A stretch of DNA of 64,000 nucleotides from Paraburkholderia aromaticivorans. GTDB lineage: Bacteria; Pseudomonadota; Gammaproteobacteria; Burkholderiales; Burkholderiaceae. Numbering within the stretch: position 1 is the stretch's first letter; each line of letters opens with the position of its first letter. Shown piece by piece: positions 48,812 to 60,716 of the stretch. The notes beneath the pieces are model-generated. The model had not been told where the DNA came from. It was given only the letters and a program-made list of their open reading frames with translations, and did no database searches. Location of the stretch: NCBI RefSeq assembly GCF_002278075.1, contig NZ_CP022989.1, positions 3,348,001-3,412,000 of the forward strand, given 5' to 3'. The position numbers were made by a program, and so were the translations under genes.

Positions 48812-49135
48812 TCACGACGCCGCGCGCATTTCCTCTTCGGGCAAGAGGTTGTCGAAGAACCATTGCACCGACCGCTGGCTCGATCCGTCTACGAAAGACC
48901 GGCCCTCCAGCGCAAACGCGGGCGAAAGCGCGAATGCGTCCTCACGATCCAGCCAGTTCGTGTCGTAAGTGAATGACCAGATACCGCCCGCGTCGCTCAC
49001 GACGCCGACGCGTTGGCTGAAGCGCTTTGGTGTCCGAGCCAGGCGGAATGTCCACCGAAACCTGCGCGCCCGGCGTGATGCCCAGTTCGCCGAGCAGATG
49101 CAGCACCTTGCCGATCTGCGCGGCCACGCGGCAAG
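48812..49135 (-). pseudogene. Gene remnant: HipA N-terminal fragment preceded by a frameshifted FeoA-like fragment
   Basis: Two short coding fragments in different frames meet near 49010-49030. The 3' fragment reads RVGVVSDAGGIWSFTYDTNW and later SVQWFFDNLLPEEEMRAAS, stop; this matches the N-terminal subdomain of HipA kinases (F-F-D-N-L-L-P), with the whole kinase body missing. The 5' fragment in the next frame reads RVAAQIGKVLHLLGELGITP then GAQVSVDIPPG, which resembles the SH3-like FeoA/DtxR C-terminal domain. Neither is complete and I see no working start. It ends 95 bp before the purL stop. A decayed piece, perhaps of a toxin-antitoxin locus. Confidence 0.6.
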
Positions 49136-49230
49136 CGCCGGTAATCCAGTGCCCGCTGCAAGGCGGCCGCCGCTTGCGCCGCCCGCCTTGCCCACGTCCC
49201 ACGGCCGCGTGGCCGTGGCGCGTCACCTCA

Positions 49231-52200
49231 TCAACCCAGCCAGCGGCGCGCGTTCTGGAACACGCGCATCCACGGGCTTGCGTCCGTGCCGCCCTCGCCC
49301 CAGCCTTCCGGATGCCAGCTCATCTGCACCGCGCGATGCACGCGCTCGGTGTGCGGCATCAGCACGGTGAAGCGGCCGTCCGGCGTCGTCACCGACGTGA
49401 TGCCGTTCGGCGAACCGTTCGGGTTGAACGGATACTGCTCGGTCGCCTGACCACGATGATCGACATAACGCATGGCCACCGCGACCTTCGACGCATCGCC
49501 TTGCTGCGAGAAGTCCGCGTAGCCTTCGCCGTGGGCGACCGCCACCGGAATGCGCGAGCCTTCCATGCCGTTGAAGAAGATCGACGGCGAAGCCTGCACT
49601 TCGACCAGCGAGAAGCGCGCTTCGAACTTCTCCGACTTGTTGCGCGTGAACTTCGGCCAGGCTTCGGCACCCGGAATCATCGAGGCGAGGCTGCTCATCA
49701 TCTGGCAGCCGTTGCAGATGCCGAGCGCGAACGTGTCCGGGCGGCCGAAAAACGCGGCGAACATGTCGGCCAGTTGCGCGTTGAAGCGGATCGCCTTCGC
49801 CCAGCCTTCACCGGCGCCCAGCGTGTCGCCGTAGGAGAACCCGCCGCACGCCACCGCGCCGGCGAAATCCGCCAGATTGGCACGGCCCGCCAGCAGGTCG
49901 CTCATGTGCACGTCGTGCGCGTCGAAGCCGGCGCGGTCGAATGCGTACGCCGTTTCGAGGTGGGAGTTGACGCCCTGCTCGCGCAGGATCGCCACACGCG
50001 GACGCGCGCTCTTGCCAATGAACGGCGCGGCGACGTCTTCCGTGGGATCGAAGCTCAACACCGGCGTAATGCCCGGATCGGCCGCGTCGGAGAGCGTTTC
50101 GTATTCGGCGTCGGCGCAAGCCGGGTTGTCACGCAGACGCGAAATGCGCCAGCTCACTTCACTCCACGTGCGATGCAGTTCGGTGCGCGGCGCTTCGTAA
50201 ATCTTCTTCGCGTCGCGATAGATTTCGATGGTGTCGCGCTCGTTGAGCTTGCCGATCACATGCGAGCACGCCGACAGCCCATGCTCGCGCAACGCGACCA
50301 ACACGGCGTCGCGCTCGGACGCGCGCACCTGAACCACCGCACCGAGTTCTTCGTTGAAGAGCGCGCGGATCGTGCGGTCTTCACGGCGCCCGCTGGTCTG
50401 TTTCGCCCAGTCTTTGGCGTCGCCGTAATCGGATTCATGGGTCGGATCGAGCACCAGCATGTCGACGTTCAGCGACACGCCGACGTGGCCCGCGAACGCC
50501 ATTTCGCACACGGTCGCCCACAGGCCGCCGTCCGAACGGTCGTGATAGGCGAGCAGCTTGCCGTCCTGGTTCAGCGCCTGGATCGCGGCGAAGAAACGCT
50601 TCAGATCTTCCGGATCGTCCACGTCCGGCACCGTGTCGCCGACCTGCTGCGTGACCTGCGCGAGAATACTGCCGCCCAGACGATGCTTGCCGCGGCCGAG
50701 GTCGATCGCGATCAGCACCGACTCGCCCACCTCGCTCGCGCGGCGCAGTTGCGGCGTGAGGTGACGGCGCACGTCTTCGACCGGCGCGAACGCCGAGATG
50801 ATCAGCGAGACCGGCGCGACCACTTCCTTCGCCACGCCGCGGTCTTCCCACTTGGTGCGCATGGACAGCGAATCCTTGCCGACCGGAATGCTGATGCCGA
50901 GCGCCGGACACAGTTCCATACCGATCGCCTTGACCGTGTCGTACAGCGCGGCGTCTTCGCCCGCTGCGCCGCACGCGGCCATCCAGTTTGCCGACAGCTT
51001 GAGCTTGTCGAGCGACGCGATCGGCGCCGCCGCGATATTGGTCACCGCCTCGCCGACCGCCATGCGGCCCGACGCCGGCGCGTCGATCACGGCGAGCGGC
51101 GTGCGCTCGGCCATGGTCATGGCTTCGCCGCGAAAGCCCGCGTAGTCCATGGTGGTGATCGCGACGTCGGCCACCGGCACTTGCCACGGGCCGACCATCT
51201 GGTCACGCGCGGTCGTGCCGCCCACCGAGCGGTCGCCGATCGTGATCAGGAACGACTTGCTCGCCACCGTGGGGTGACGCAGCACGCTCGCCGCCACCTC
51301 CGGCAACGCGAGGCCGGTGACATCCACCGGTTCGAGCTTCTGCTCGACGCGCTTGACGTCGCGATGCATGCGCGGCGCCTTGCCGAGCAGCACTTCCATC
51401 GGCATGTCGACCGGCTGGTGCGCGGCGGCGTCATGCTGTTCGGAGTCGATCAGCTTGAGCTGGCGCTCGGCGGTGGCCGTGCCGATCACGGCAAACGGGC
51501 AGCGCTCGCGCTGGCACATGGCTTCGAAGGCCGGCAGGTCGGCCGGCGCGATGGCCAGCACGTAGCGCTCTTGCGCCTCGTTCGACCAGATTTCGCGCGG
51601 CGACAAACCGCTCTCTTCCAGCTGGATCTTGCGCAGGTCGAAGCACGCGCCCTTGCCGGCGCCGTCGACCACTTCCGGGAAGGCGTTCGAAAGGCCGCCC
51701 GCGCCGACGTCGTGAATGCTCAGAATCGGGTTCTTCTCGCCGAGCTGCCAGCACGCATTGATGACTTCCTGCGCACGGCGCTCGATTTCCGGGTTGCCGC
51801 GCTGCACGGAGTCGAAATCGAGCTCAGCGGTATTGGTGCCCGTGGCCATCGAGCTCGCCGCGCCGCCGCCCATGCCGATGCGCATGCCCGGACCGCCGAT
51901 CTGGATCAGCAGCGAGCCTTCCGGCAGATCGTGCTTGTGCGTGTGCTGGTCCGAGATATTGCCGATCCCGCCGGCGATCATGATCGGCTTGTGATAGCCG
52001 CGCACCAGCCCCGCGACGTTCTGCTCGTAAGCGCGGAAATAGCCGCCCAGATTGGGCCGGCCGAATTCGTTGTTGAACGCGGCGCCGCCGAGCGGGCCGT
52101 CGATCATGATCTGCAGCGGCGAAGCGATGCGGTCGGGCCGGCCGTACGCCTCGTGCTTGTCGTCCGGATTGCGGTGCGCGAGCGGCTGTGCGGCGTCGCG

Positions 52201-53310
52201 CGCGTTTTCCCACGTCTCGACGCCGTCCGGCAGTTCCAGATTCGACACCGTGAAGCCCGCCAGACCCGCCTTGGGACGCGCGCCGCGGCCGGTCGCGCCT
52301 TCGTCGCGGATTTCGCCGCCCGCGCCGGTCGCGGCGCCCGGGAACGGCGAGATCGCGGTCGGGTGGTTGTGCGTCTCCACCTTCATCAAGGTGTGGGTGA
52401 GTTCGGTGCTGCGGCGGTACTGTTCCGGCATCGCGCCGGGCTCGGCCGGCGTGCGCGGGAACCAGCGCTCGGCCACGCCGCCCGCCATGATCGCCGAGTT
52501 ATCCGAATAGGCGACGATCGTGCCTTGCGGATTGAGCTTCTCGGTGTTGCGGATCATGTTGAACAGCGAGATGTCCTGCTTCTCGCCGTCGATGGTCCAC
52601 TCGGCATTGAAAATCTTGTGGCGGCAGTGTTCGCTGTTGGCCTGCGCGAACATCATCAGTTCGACGTCGGTCGGGTTGCGGCCGAGCTTCGTGAACGCGT
52701 CGACCAGGTAGTCGATTTCGTCGTCGGCGAGCGCGAGGCCCAGCTCCGTGTTCGCCGCCACCAGCGCGCCGCGGCCATGGCCGAGCACGTCGACGGTTTG
52801 CAGCGGCTTGGCCGGCAGTTCGTCGAACAGATGCAGCGCGTGCTCGCGCGAGGGCGACACGCTTTCGGTCATGCGGTCGTGCAGGGCCGCCGCGACGGCC
52901 GCGCGGGCTTCGTCGGAGAGCGCCTTCTTGCCGCCCAGCAGGCCGCTTTTCAGCGTGACCGTGTACTCGACGCCGCGCTCGATGCGGCGCACCTGCGTGA
53001 GGCCGCACAGATGCGCGATATCCGTTGCCTTGCTGGCCCACGGCGACACCGTGCCGAACCGCGGCACCACGAGGAAGGTCTCGGCCGTGCCGCGCTCTCT
53101 GGTTTCTTCGAGCGGATCGCCGTAGTGCATCAGCGCTTCGATCTTCGCGTTGTCTTCCGCGGAGAGCGGCGTCTGGGCGTTGACGAAGTGCAGATATTGT
53201 CCGCGCACGCCGGTAATGTTCGGATCGATGCGCGTAAGCGTTTCGAGCAGGCGGGTTTGACGGAAATCGGAAAGGGCCGAAGCACCGGGGAAACACGAGA
53301 AGTGGGCCAT
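49231..53310 (-). CDS. purL: Phosphoribosylformylglycinamidine synthase (large PurL)
   Basis: 1359 residues, the proteobacterial single-chain form. An N-terminal PurS-like part, a linker with [18 protein letters not shown], two AIRS-like ATP domains ([55 protein letters not shown]) and a C-terminal class-I glutaminase with Cys1199 in GICNGCQMM and His1333/Glu1335 in SWHPEGWGE. It converts FGAR, glutamine and ATP to FGAM in purine synthesis. ATG 53310 has only a weak ribosome site, but family length supports it. Single gene, not in a pur operon. Confidence 0.97.
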   Translation of the reverse strand: MAHFSCFPGASALSDFRQTRLLETLTRIDPNITGVRGQYLHFVNAQTPLSAEDNAKIEALMHYGDPLEETRERGTAETFLVVPRFGTVSPWASKATDIAHLCGLTQVRRIERGVEYTVTLKSGLLGGKKALSDEARAAVAAALHDRMTESVSPSREHALHLFDELPAKPLQTVDVLGHGRGALVAANTELGLALADDEIDYLVDAFTKLGRNPTDVELMMFAQANSEHCRHKIFNAEWTIDGEKQDISLFNMIRNTEKLNPQGTIVAYSDNSAIMAGGVAERWFPRTPAEPGAMPEQYRRSTELTHTLMKVETHNHPTAISPFPGAATGAGGEIRDEGATGRGARPKAGLAGFTVSNLELPDGVETWENARDAAQPLAHRNPDDKHEAYGRPDRIASPLQIMIDGPLGGAAFNNEFGRPNLGGYFRAYEQNVAGLVRGYHKPIMIAGGIGNISDQHTHKHDLPEGSLLIQIGGPGMRIGMGGGAASSMATGTNTAELDFDSVQRGNPEIERRAQEVINACWQLGEKNPILSIHDVGAGGLSNAFPEVVDGAGKGACFDLRKIQLEESGLSPREIWSNEAQERYVLAIAPADLPAFEAMCQRERCPFAVIGTATAERQLKLIDSEQHDAAAHQPVDMPMEVLLGKAPRMHRDVKRVEQKLEPVDVTGLALPEVAASVLRHPTVASKSFLITIGDRSVGGTTARDQMVGPWQVPVADVAITTMDYAGFRGEAMTMAERTPLAVIDAPASGRMAVGEAVTNIAAAPIASLDKLKLSANWMAACGAAGEDAALYDTVKAIGMELCPALGISIPVGKDSLSMRTKWEDRGVAKEVVAPVSLIISAFAPVEDVRRHLTPQLRRASEVGESVLIAIDLGRGKHRLGGSILAQVTQQVGDTVPDVDDPEDLKRFFAAIQALNQDGKLLAYHDRSDGGLWATVCEMAFAGHVGVSLNVDMLVLDPTHESDYGDAKDWAKQTSGRREDRTIRALFNEELGAVVQVRASERDAVLVALREHGLSACSHVIGKLNERDTIEIYRDAKKIYEAPRTELHRTWSEVSWRISRLRDNPACADAEYETLSDAADPGITPVLSFDPTEDVAAPFIGKSARPRVAILREQGVNSHLETAYAFDRAGFDAHDVHMSDLLAGRANLADFAGAVACGGFSYGDTLGAGEGWAKAIRFNAQLADMFAAFFGRPDTFALGICNGCQMMSSLASMIPGAEAWPKFTRNKSEKFEARFSLVEVQASPSIFFNGMEGSRIPVAVAHGEGYADFSQQGDASKVAVAMRYVDHRGQATEQYPFNPNGSPNGITSVTTPDGRFTVLMPHTERVHRAVQMSWHPEGWGEGGTDASPWMRVFQNARRWLG

Positions 53311-53686
53311 GGACTTGACGTTGCGTCGCTAATGATGCCGATGAGTGATGCGGATGAGTCGCGCCGATGAGTCGCGCGTGAAGGCGACGTGAGGCGCAAA
53401 GGAAGTCCGGGATTATACCCCGGGAACGGGCTTCCAGCGGGCTTGCGGTGCGGCTTCGCCCCGATTGCGGGCGGCATCGGAGCCAACCCGGCTGCGCCCA
53501 CGGTGCTTGCGGCGGCAGCGCCCGCGGCGTTGCCGCGCGCATGGCCGCGCCAGCGGTTGACTGCTATCATTCGCCCTTTCACCAGATCGGCGCGCGGACG
53601 GCCCGAGCAGGCCGGGCAGCGCGCCGCATGTCACGCTCAATGGGAATGCGCCGCTTCGGCGTCCCGTCGGCAAATCGAATCAGAAC
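53311..53686. promoter_or_regulatory. Divergent region between purL and the DadA-like gene
   Basis: 376 bp between divergent starts. Very GC-rich around 53440-53560. No gene and no clear PurR-type palindrome was found by eye. A short GATGAGT(G/C)-containing direct repeat lies at 53340-53375 (GATGAGTGATGCGGATGAGTCGCGCCGATGAGTCGCG, three GATGAGT copies). Confidence 0.4.
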
Positions 53687-54985
53687 ATGGATGTCATCGT
53701 CATTGGCGGCGGGATCGCGGGCGTCGCCACCGCTTATCAACTGCGCGCGGCCGGCCACCGGGTATGCGTCGTCGAGCGCCACGCCACCGTCGCGCAGGGC
53801 GCGACCTATGGACACGGCGGCACCGTCCTGCCGACCCCGCTGGACGTCTGGTTCGGCCCGACTTTCATGGCGAGCCGTCAAAACGCCAAAAACGGCGTCG
53901 TCAACAAAACCGGTTTCAACGGGCCGGCCCGCCAGTTCGTCAAACAGCTCGCCGAACTGCAGGATCCCAACGTTTTCGGCCATCAATACGGACTGCTGCG
54001 ACCCTTGATCGAGCTGTCGCGCGACACCATGGCGGACATGGAGGCGCGCTTCGGCCTCGAATTCGAACAGACCAGCGGCGTGCTCTATCTGGTCCGTTCC
54101 GAACAGGAGTGGCAGCACAAGCGCCCGGCCCTCGGCCTGCTGCGGCTCTTCGAGGTGCCGCACCACGAGCTGACACCCGAACAATGCGCGGCGTTCGAGC
54201 ATTCCGTGCGCACCGAGCCGGAATTCGCCGGCGGCGTGCTGTTCGACCAGGAGCGCACGGCCAACTGCCCGCTGTTCACGAAACTGATCAAGCAGACGCT
54301 GGATACTCAGGGCGACGTCCAGTTCATGCTGGGCTGCGAAGTCTCCTCGATCCGCCTGGAAGGCCAGCGCGCCGCGGTGGAGCTGGCGCCGCGGCCGGGC
54401 GCCGCATCCCGCTCGCGAGAAGTGGACGTGATCCACGCCGACGCGGTGGTCGTGGCCGCCGGCCACGGCAGCCTGCCGCTGCTCGAGCGCCTCGGCTTGC
54501 GGCTGCCGCTGCATCCGCTGCGCCTGCACACGCTGGTCGCACCCATCGCGCATGAGGAATGCGCGCCCCACGTCGCCATCGTGGATGCGGTGAAGCGGAT
54601 CACGATCAGCCGGATGAACCACCGCCTGCGGATCGCGGGCGGCGCCGTGTTGCAAAGCGCCGGCCAGATCGACAAGCCGTTGGGCGAAGCGGTCACGAAA
54701 GAAGCCCTCGCGCTGCTCGGCCAGGCCACGCACGACTGGATTCCGGGCGCCGCGCGGATCTCGGCGGCGTTGCCGTGGGAAGGCGCCAAACTGCTGTCGC
54801 CGGACGGCTTGCCGGTGATCGGCAATGCGCTGCATCCCCGCCTATTCGTCAATCTCGGTCATGGCCCGGCGGGCTGGGGCCTCGCCTGCGGGTCGGGCAA
54901 ACTGGTTGCCGACCTGATTTCGGGCGGCACGCCGGACGTCCCGGCGGACTCGCTGGCCGCGTTGCGGCCGGATCGCTTCCATTGA
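53687..54985 (+). CDS. D-amino-acid-dehydrogenase-like FAD oxidoreductase
   Basis: 432 residues, DAO/DadA family. The FAD-binding start is VIVIGGGIAGVATAYQLRAA, with ATYGHGGTVLPTPLDVWFGP after it, and the C-terminal flavin contact is in LFVNLGHGPAGWGLACGSGK. DadA oxidises D-amino acids (mainly D-alanine) and passes electrons to quinone. DadA homologues share the long N-terminal motif, but the substrate of this paralogue is uncertain, and no alanine racemase (dadX) lies beside it. Only weak Shine-Dalgarno complementarity is seen before ATG 53687. Confidence 0.88.
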   Translation: MDVIVIGGGIAGVATAYQLRAAGHRVCVVERHATVAQGATYGHGGTVLPTPLDVWFGPTFMASRQNAKNGVVNKTGFNGPARQFVKQLAELQDPNVFGHQYGLLRPLIELSRDTMADMEARFGLEFEQTSGVLYLVRSEQEWQHKRPALGLLRLFEVPHHELTPEQCAAFEHSVRTEPEFAGGVLFDQERTANCPLFTKLIKQTLDTQGDVQFMLGCEVSSIRLEGQRAAVELAPRPGAASRSREVDVIHADAVVVAAGHGSLPLLERLGLRLPLHPLRLHTLVAPIAHEECAPHVAIVDAVKRITISRMNHRLRIAGGAVLQSAGQIDKPLGEAVTKEALALLGQATHDWIPGAARISAALPWEGAKLLSPDGLPVIGNALHPRLFVNLGHGPAGWGLACGSGKLVADLISGGTPDVPADSLAALRPDRFH

Positions 54986-55103
54986 ACGAGCCAGGCCCGC
55001 CGCCGCGCGGGCCGCAAGAGGCGCCCGCCGGGCGCCTATCGGCACTACCATAGCGGTTCCCAAGCTTTCTCACCTGGCTCCAGGTGAACCGCCGAGCCCC
55101 GCC

Positions 55104-56693
55104 ATGACAGAAGCGAACCCCACGCCGCCGACGCTGATCAGCCCGCACAATCGCGCCTTGCCGTTACTGACGCTGACCGATCTGCGGATCGCCGAATCCC
55201 AGGCGGCGACCGCGTTGCCGAAGCACACGCTGATGTCGCGCGCCGGCAAATCCGCCGCGAGCTTCCTGCTGGAACGGATCACCCGCGACACTTCGATCGG
55301 CAAAGCCAGACAGAAGGTGTGGCTCATCGCCGGGCCGGGCAATAACGGCGGCGACGCGCTGATTCTCGCGACCCAACTGCACGAAGCCGGCATTGCCGTC
55401 GAACTGTGCATGCCGGTCGAAGTGAAACCGGACGATGCGCGCTGGGCCCTCGACACGGCCCGCGCGGCGGGCGTCGCGATCAGCGCCGCGGCGCCCGCGT
55501 CGTTGGACGGCTATACCTGGCTCGTGGACGGCATGTTCGGCATCGGCCTGACGCGTGCGCTCGAAGGCGTCTTCGCGGACGTGGCCCGGCAGCTCTCGCA
55601 ACGCGCGAAGGCACGGCCCCGCAAAGGCGGCGTGCTGGCGCTCGACGTGCCGAGCGGGCTCGACAGCGACACCGGCACGGTCGTGGGCAATGGCGACGGC
55701 GCCGCCGTTCACGCCACCCACACGATCACCTTCATCGGCGCCAAGCCGGGGCTCTTTACCGCGCAAGGCCGCGACCTCGCGGGCGCCGTCACCGTCGCGC
55801 CGATCGGCGTGGACACCAGTGCCCGCACGGCCGTGCAGCTGAACGCGCCCGAACTCTTCGCCGCCTTTTTGCCGCCGCGCGATTTCGCGACCAACAAGGG
55901 CAGCTTCGGCAGCCTCGCGGTGGTGGGCGGCGAGACCGGCATGTGCGGCGCGCCGATTCTCGCTGCGCGCGCGGCGCTCTACACCGGCGCGGGCAAGGTG
56001 CATGTCGCGCTCCTGGGCGAAGGCGCCCCGCCCTACGATCCGCCGCATCCCGAGCTCATGCTGCATGCGACCGACGATCTGCCGCTCGACCAGATGGACG
56101 CGCTCGCGGTCGGCTGCGGCATGGGTCATCGCGAACGCGCCAAACGCGTCATGCACGACGTGCTGCGCCTCGACGTGCCCAAGCTGTTCGACGCGGACGC
56201 GCTGAACCTGATCGCGAAAGACCCCGCGCTCGCCGCCGAAGTCACCGCGCGCGGCGTGCAAGGCGATCCGTGCGTCCTCACGCCGCACCCGCTCGAAGCC
56301 GCACGCCTGCTCGGCACCGACGCGCCCGGCGTGCAACGCGATCGCCTCACCGCGGCACGCGCGCTCGCCGCGCGCTTTGCCAGCGTGGTGGTCCTCAAAG
56401 GCACCGGCAGCATCGTCGCGGCCCCGGACGGCCGCCTCGCGATCAATCCGACCGGCAGCGCCGCGCTCGCGACAGGCGGCACCGGCGACGTGCTCGGCGG
56501 CATCATCGGCGCGTTGCTCGCGCAACATCTGCCGCGCTACGAAGCGGCGCTCGCGGGCGTCTATCTGCACGGCCTCGCCGCCGATACGCTGAGCGCTCAA
56601 GGCCACGGTCCCGCCGGCCTGACCGCGGGCGAACTGGCGCCGATGGTGCGCACGTTGCTGAACCGTTTGTTCTATCCGGCGACGGAGTCCTGA
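55104..56693 (+). CDS. nnr: Bifunctional NAD(P)H-hydrate epimerase / ADP-dependent dehydratase
   Basis: 529 residues. The N-terminal YjeF_N epimerase has VWLIAGPGNNGGDALILATQ and VDGMFGIGLTRALEG; the C-terminal ribokinase-like dehydratase has GSFGSLAVVGGETGMCGAPI, ALAVGCGMGH and INPTGSAALATGGTGDVLGG with the catalytic Asp. Together they repair NADHX and NADPHX, damaged cofactors formed by hydration. It lies 118 bp after the DadA-like gene on the same strand. Complete in both halves. Confidence 0.95.
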   Translation: MTEANPTPPTLISPHNRALPLLTLTDLRIAESQAATALPKHTLMSRAGKSAASFLLERITRDTSIGKARQKVWLIAGPGNNGGDALILATQLHEAGIAVELCMPVEVKPDDARWALDTARAAGVAISAAAPASLDGYTWLVDGMFGIGLTRALEGVFADVARQLSQRAKARPRKGGVLALDVPSGLDSDTGTVVGNGDGAAVHATHTITFIGAKPGLFTAQGRDLAGAVTVAPIGVDTSARTAVQLNAPELFAAFLPPRDFATNKGSFGSLAVVGGETGMCGAPILAARAALYTGAGKVHVALLGEGAPPYDPPHPELMLHATDDLPLDQMDALAVGCGMGHRERAKRVMHDVLRLDVPKLFDADALNLIAKDPALAAEVTARGVQGDPCVLTPHPLEAARLLGTDAPGVQRDRLTAARALAARFASVVVLKGTGSIVAAPDGRLAINPTGSAALATGGTGDVLGGIIGALLAQHLPRYEAALAGVYLHGLAADTLSAQGHGPAGLTAGELAPMVRTLLNRLFYPATES

Positions 56694-56962
56694 AAGCGTC
56701 CGTCCCGCTCGTCCCAACCTATGGGTGGACGATCCAAAGCGCTGCCGCCGGTCTTGCAACGCCGTTATACTGACTCACTGCGCTGCGCGTCGGAGCCAGC
56801 ACGGGGCGGCGGCGAAGTTTCGCCGGCGGTTTCGCCCGTCGTATCGCCGCCACCCGCGGCGAACCCCGGCCGCGCGGCATCGCTCTAACAGCATCGTTGC
56901 ATCATCCTCGGCCGCGCTTCATGCGCGCGCCTTTCTTCGTGCCCCTTGGTTAGACGGACGCT

Positions 56963-58585
<1,623 letters not shown>

Positions 58586-58714
58586 CCGTGAGCGGCGCGC
58601 TGGTTCGCGCCGCTGAATCCGCGTTGAATCTGCGCCGGCTCCATGCTGACTTTGCTCGATCTGCGCTGAACGTGATTGGCGCGCTCACCTGCCGGCGAGG
58701 TGAGCCGCAATAAA

Positions 58715-58741
58715 AAAAGCGGGCTCTTGCAGCCCGCTTTT
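58715..58741. terminator. Bidirectional terminator between pgi and ybbA
   Basis: An 11-bp perfect stem AAAAGCGGGCT (58715-58725) and AGCCCGCTTTT (58731-58741), loop CTTGC, with A- and T-runs on both sides. Confidence 0.92.
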
Positions 58742-58776
58742 GCCTGGGTACCACGCCTGAATGACGCCGCGGCCCG

Positions 58777-59463
58777 CTACACGAGACGCCCCGCCTCGAT
58801 CGTCACCGTCGTATCGCAGCGGCGCGCCAGTTCGATGTCATGCGTGACGAGAATCAGTGTGGCGCCGTTCGCGCGGTTCATCTCGAACATCAGATCGATC
58901 ACCGCGTGACCGGTGGCGGCGTCGAGACTGCCGGTCGGCTCGTCGGCGAAGAGGATGGCCGGATGCGTGACGAACGCACGCGCGAGCGCCACACGTTGCT
59001 GCTCGCCCCCCGAAAGCAGCTTCGGATAATGACCGGTACGCTTGCCGAGTCCCACCTGCTCCAGCAAGCCGCGCGCGCGCGTTGCAGCTTCGCGGGTGCT
59101 GATGCCGCCTTGCAGTTCCAGCGGCAAGGTGACGTTTTCGAGCGCCGTCAGATGCGGCATGAGTTGAAACGACTGGAACACGAAACCGACTGAGCCGCTA
59201 CGCAATGCGGCGCGCTCGTCTTCGTTCAGTTCTCCGAGTTCGCGGCCGAGCAGCCGAACCGAGCCCGAACTCGCGCTGTCCAATCCTGCGAGCAAGCCCA
59301 GCAGCGTAGACTTGCCCGATCCGGATGCACCGACGATCGCCACACTGCTGCCGGCAGCGATAGCAAGATCGATGTCGTCGAGAATCGTCAGTTCGCCCGT
59401 TGCATCCTTAACCTTCTTGCACAAACCCCGCACTTCAATGACTGGATCAGTTTTGTTTAGCAT
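58777..59463 (-). CDS. ybbA: ABC transporter ATP-binding protein, YbbA-like
   Basis: 228 residues. Walker [18 protein letters not shown], the Q-loop in [17 protein letters not shown], signature [15 protein letters not shown], Walker [13 protein letters not shown] and the H-loop in [12 protein letters not shown]. It belongs to the LolD/MacB/YbbA group, which normally works with a FtsX-type permease (YbbP). No permease gene is next to it: downstream on this strand lies convergent pgi. Its ATG (59463-59461) overlaps the ATG of divergent tesA. In E. coli ybbA and tesA are also divergent neighbours. Confidence 0.92.
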   Translation of the reverse strand: MLNKTDPVIEVRGLCKKVKDATGELTILDDIDLAIAAGSSVAIVGASGSGKSTLLGLLAGLDSASSGSVRLLGRELGELNEDERAALRSGSVGFVFQSFQLMPHLTALENVTLPLELQGGISTREAATRARGLLEQVGLGKRTGHYPKLLSGGEQQRVALARAFVTHPAILFADEPTGSLDAATGHAVIDLMFEMNRANGATLILVTHDIELARRCDTTVTIEAGRLV

Positions 59464-60166
59464 GGTGAAGCGTAGGTTGAAAGTGCGTGCCACGACGTCT
59501 CGCGCCACGGTGCTGACAACGGCATGCGGCTGCGCCGTTGTGGCCGCCAGTCTGTTTTCAGCGAGCTTCGCGGCCCGTGCCGCCAACGCGCCCGAACCGG
59601 CCAGGCCGGTGATCGTCGTGCTAGGCGACAGCATCTCCGCCGAATACGGCCTGCCCCGCGACACGGGCTGGGTGGCGTTGATGCGCCAGCGTCTCACCGA
59701 CGAGCGAATCGATTATAGCGTTGCCAATGCGAGCATCAGCGGCGACACCACGAGCGGTGGCCGGGCCCGCCTGCCGGCGCTCATGCAACGCCTGAAGCCG
59801 AGCATCGTAATCGTCGAACTCGGCGCCAACGACGCATTGCGCGGCGTGCCGCTCTCCACCACCGAAGACAACCTGCGCACGATTATCGAACAGGCTCAGC
59901 AAGGTCACGCGAAGGTCGTCCTCGTGGGCATGTATGTGCCGCCTAATTACGGCCCCGACTACACGCAAAAGTTCCATGGCCTGTACGGCGAGTTGGCGAG
60001 GCAACTGCGTGTGCCGCTCGTGCCGTTCCTGCTCGCCGGCATCGCCGACAAGCCGGACATGTTCCAGGCGGACCAGATTCATCCCACGCAGCAGGCACAG
60101 CCAGTGCTACTGAACAACGTGTGGCCCGCAGTCAAGCCACTCCTTCGCACAAGTTCGCCGCGCTGA
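59462..60166 (+). CDS. tesA: Arylesterase / acyl-CoA thioesterase I (TesA), SGNH hydrolase
   Basis: 234 residues. An N-terminal signal peptide (hydrophobic run TACGCAVVAASLFSASFAAR) is followed by the SGNH blocks: VVLGDSISAEYG (block I, catalytic Ser), the Gly in SISGDTTSGGRARLP, ELGANDALRG (block III, Asn) and DQIHPTQQAQP (block V, Asp-His). A periplasmic esterase, thioesterase and lysophospholipase. ATG 59462 overlaps the ybbA ATG within CATG; there is no good ribosome site, and an in-frame ATG at 59435-59440 upstream would lie inside ybbA. Confidence 0.92.
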   Translation: MVKRRLKVRATTSRATVLTTACGCAVVAASLFSASFAARAANAPEPARPVIVVLGDSISAEYGLPRDTGWVALMRQRLTDERIDYSVANASISGDTTSGGRARLPALMQRLKPSIVIVELGANDALRGVPLSTTEDNLRTIIEQAQQGHAKVVLVGMYVPPNYGPDYTQKFHGLYGELARQLRVPLVPFLLAGIADKPDMFQADQIHPTQQAQPVLLNNVWPAVKPLLRTSSPR

Positions 60167-60285
60167 AAAGCCTGCTAACAACTTGTTTCCAGAACTTCGG
60201 GAACGCGGATCGGTAAGTTCTCTCTGACACTTTCGTAATCCCGTGTAGCCCGGCTCGATTTTTGAGCGACTTTTGAGGAGTTAAC

Positions 60286-60627
60286 GTGAAATATTTGCCG
60301 TTAATCGCTTTGACCGTGGCAATTTCTGCCTGCGCCGCTCAACCGCCTGCTGGCGTTCAGTCCGTAGGTCAAAGCCAGCAGCCGCCGAAGGCTGTTGCCA
60401 CCTGCATCGCGCAGAAATGGGCAGACAGCTCGCAGCAACAAGTGGTATCCCAAGACACGTTGGCTAACGATCAAGCCATGGATGTCTACGTTCCCGGTCA
60501 GCAGCCGCCCAACGGCGCAGCCGCTGTCGTGCGTCCTTCCTACACCGGCAAGGGCACGTGGGTCGGCTTTCGCGGCAATGGCGCCGCAGGCAGCGACGCC
60601 ACGAGTGCAATCAGCGGCTGCCTGTAA
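60286..60627 (+). CDS. Small lipoprotein, unknown function
   Basis: 113 residues. MKYLPLIALTVAISACAAQP is a short lipoprotein signal with lipobox ISAC (cysteine at 16). The mature part is Gln/Ala/Pro-rich at first (GVQSVGQSQQPPKAVA), then TCIAQKWADSSQQQVVSQDT and a final CL, so two cysteines could form a disulphide. No named family recognised, though such short lipoproteins are common in Burkholderiaceae. GAGGAG before the ATG is a strong ribosome site. A terminator follows 43 bp after the stop. Confidence 0.8.
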   Translation: MKYLPLIALTVAISACAAQPPAGVQSVGQSQQPPKAVATCIAQKWADSSQQQVVSQDTLANDQAMDVYVPGQQPPNGAAAVVRPSYTGKGTWVGFRGNGAAGSDATSAISGCL

Positions 60628-60670
60628 CGCACTGCAGCTCACCGTTTGACGAGCTTCTACTCGCCAGATG

Positions 60671-60699
60671 AAAAAGCCCCGCCGTGGCGGGGCTTTTTT
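60671..60699. terminator. Bidirectional terminator between the lipoprotein gene and ppiD
   Basis: A stem of AAAAAGCCCCGCC (60671-60683) with GGCGGGGCTTTTT (60686-60698), flanked by A and T runs, between convergent genes. Confidence 0.92.
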
Positions 60700-60716
60700 G
60701 CATCTGCACGGCGCGC

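Noticed and set aside
49027..53370. A very long open frame (1447 codons) on the plus strand opposite purL
   Set aside because: It is Arg/His/Ala-rich shadow sequence of the GC-rich purL gene, with no domain; purL has complete motifs on the other strand.
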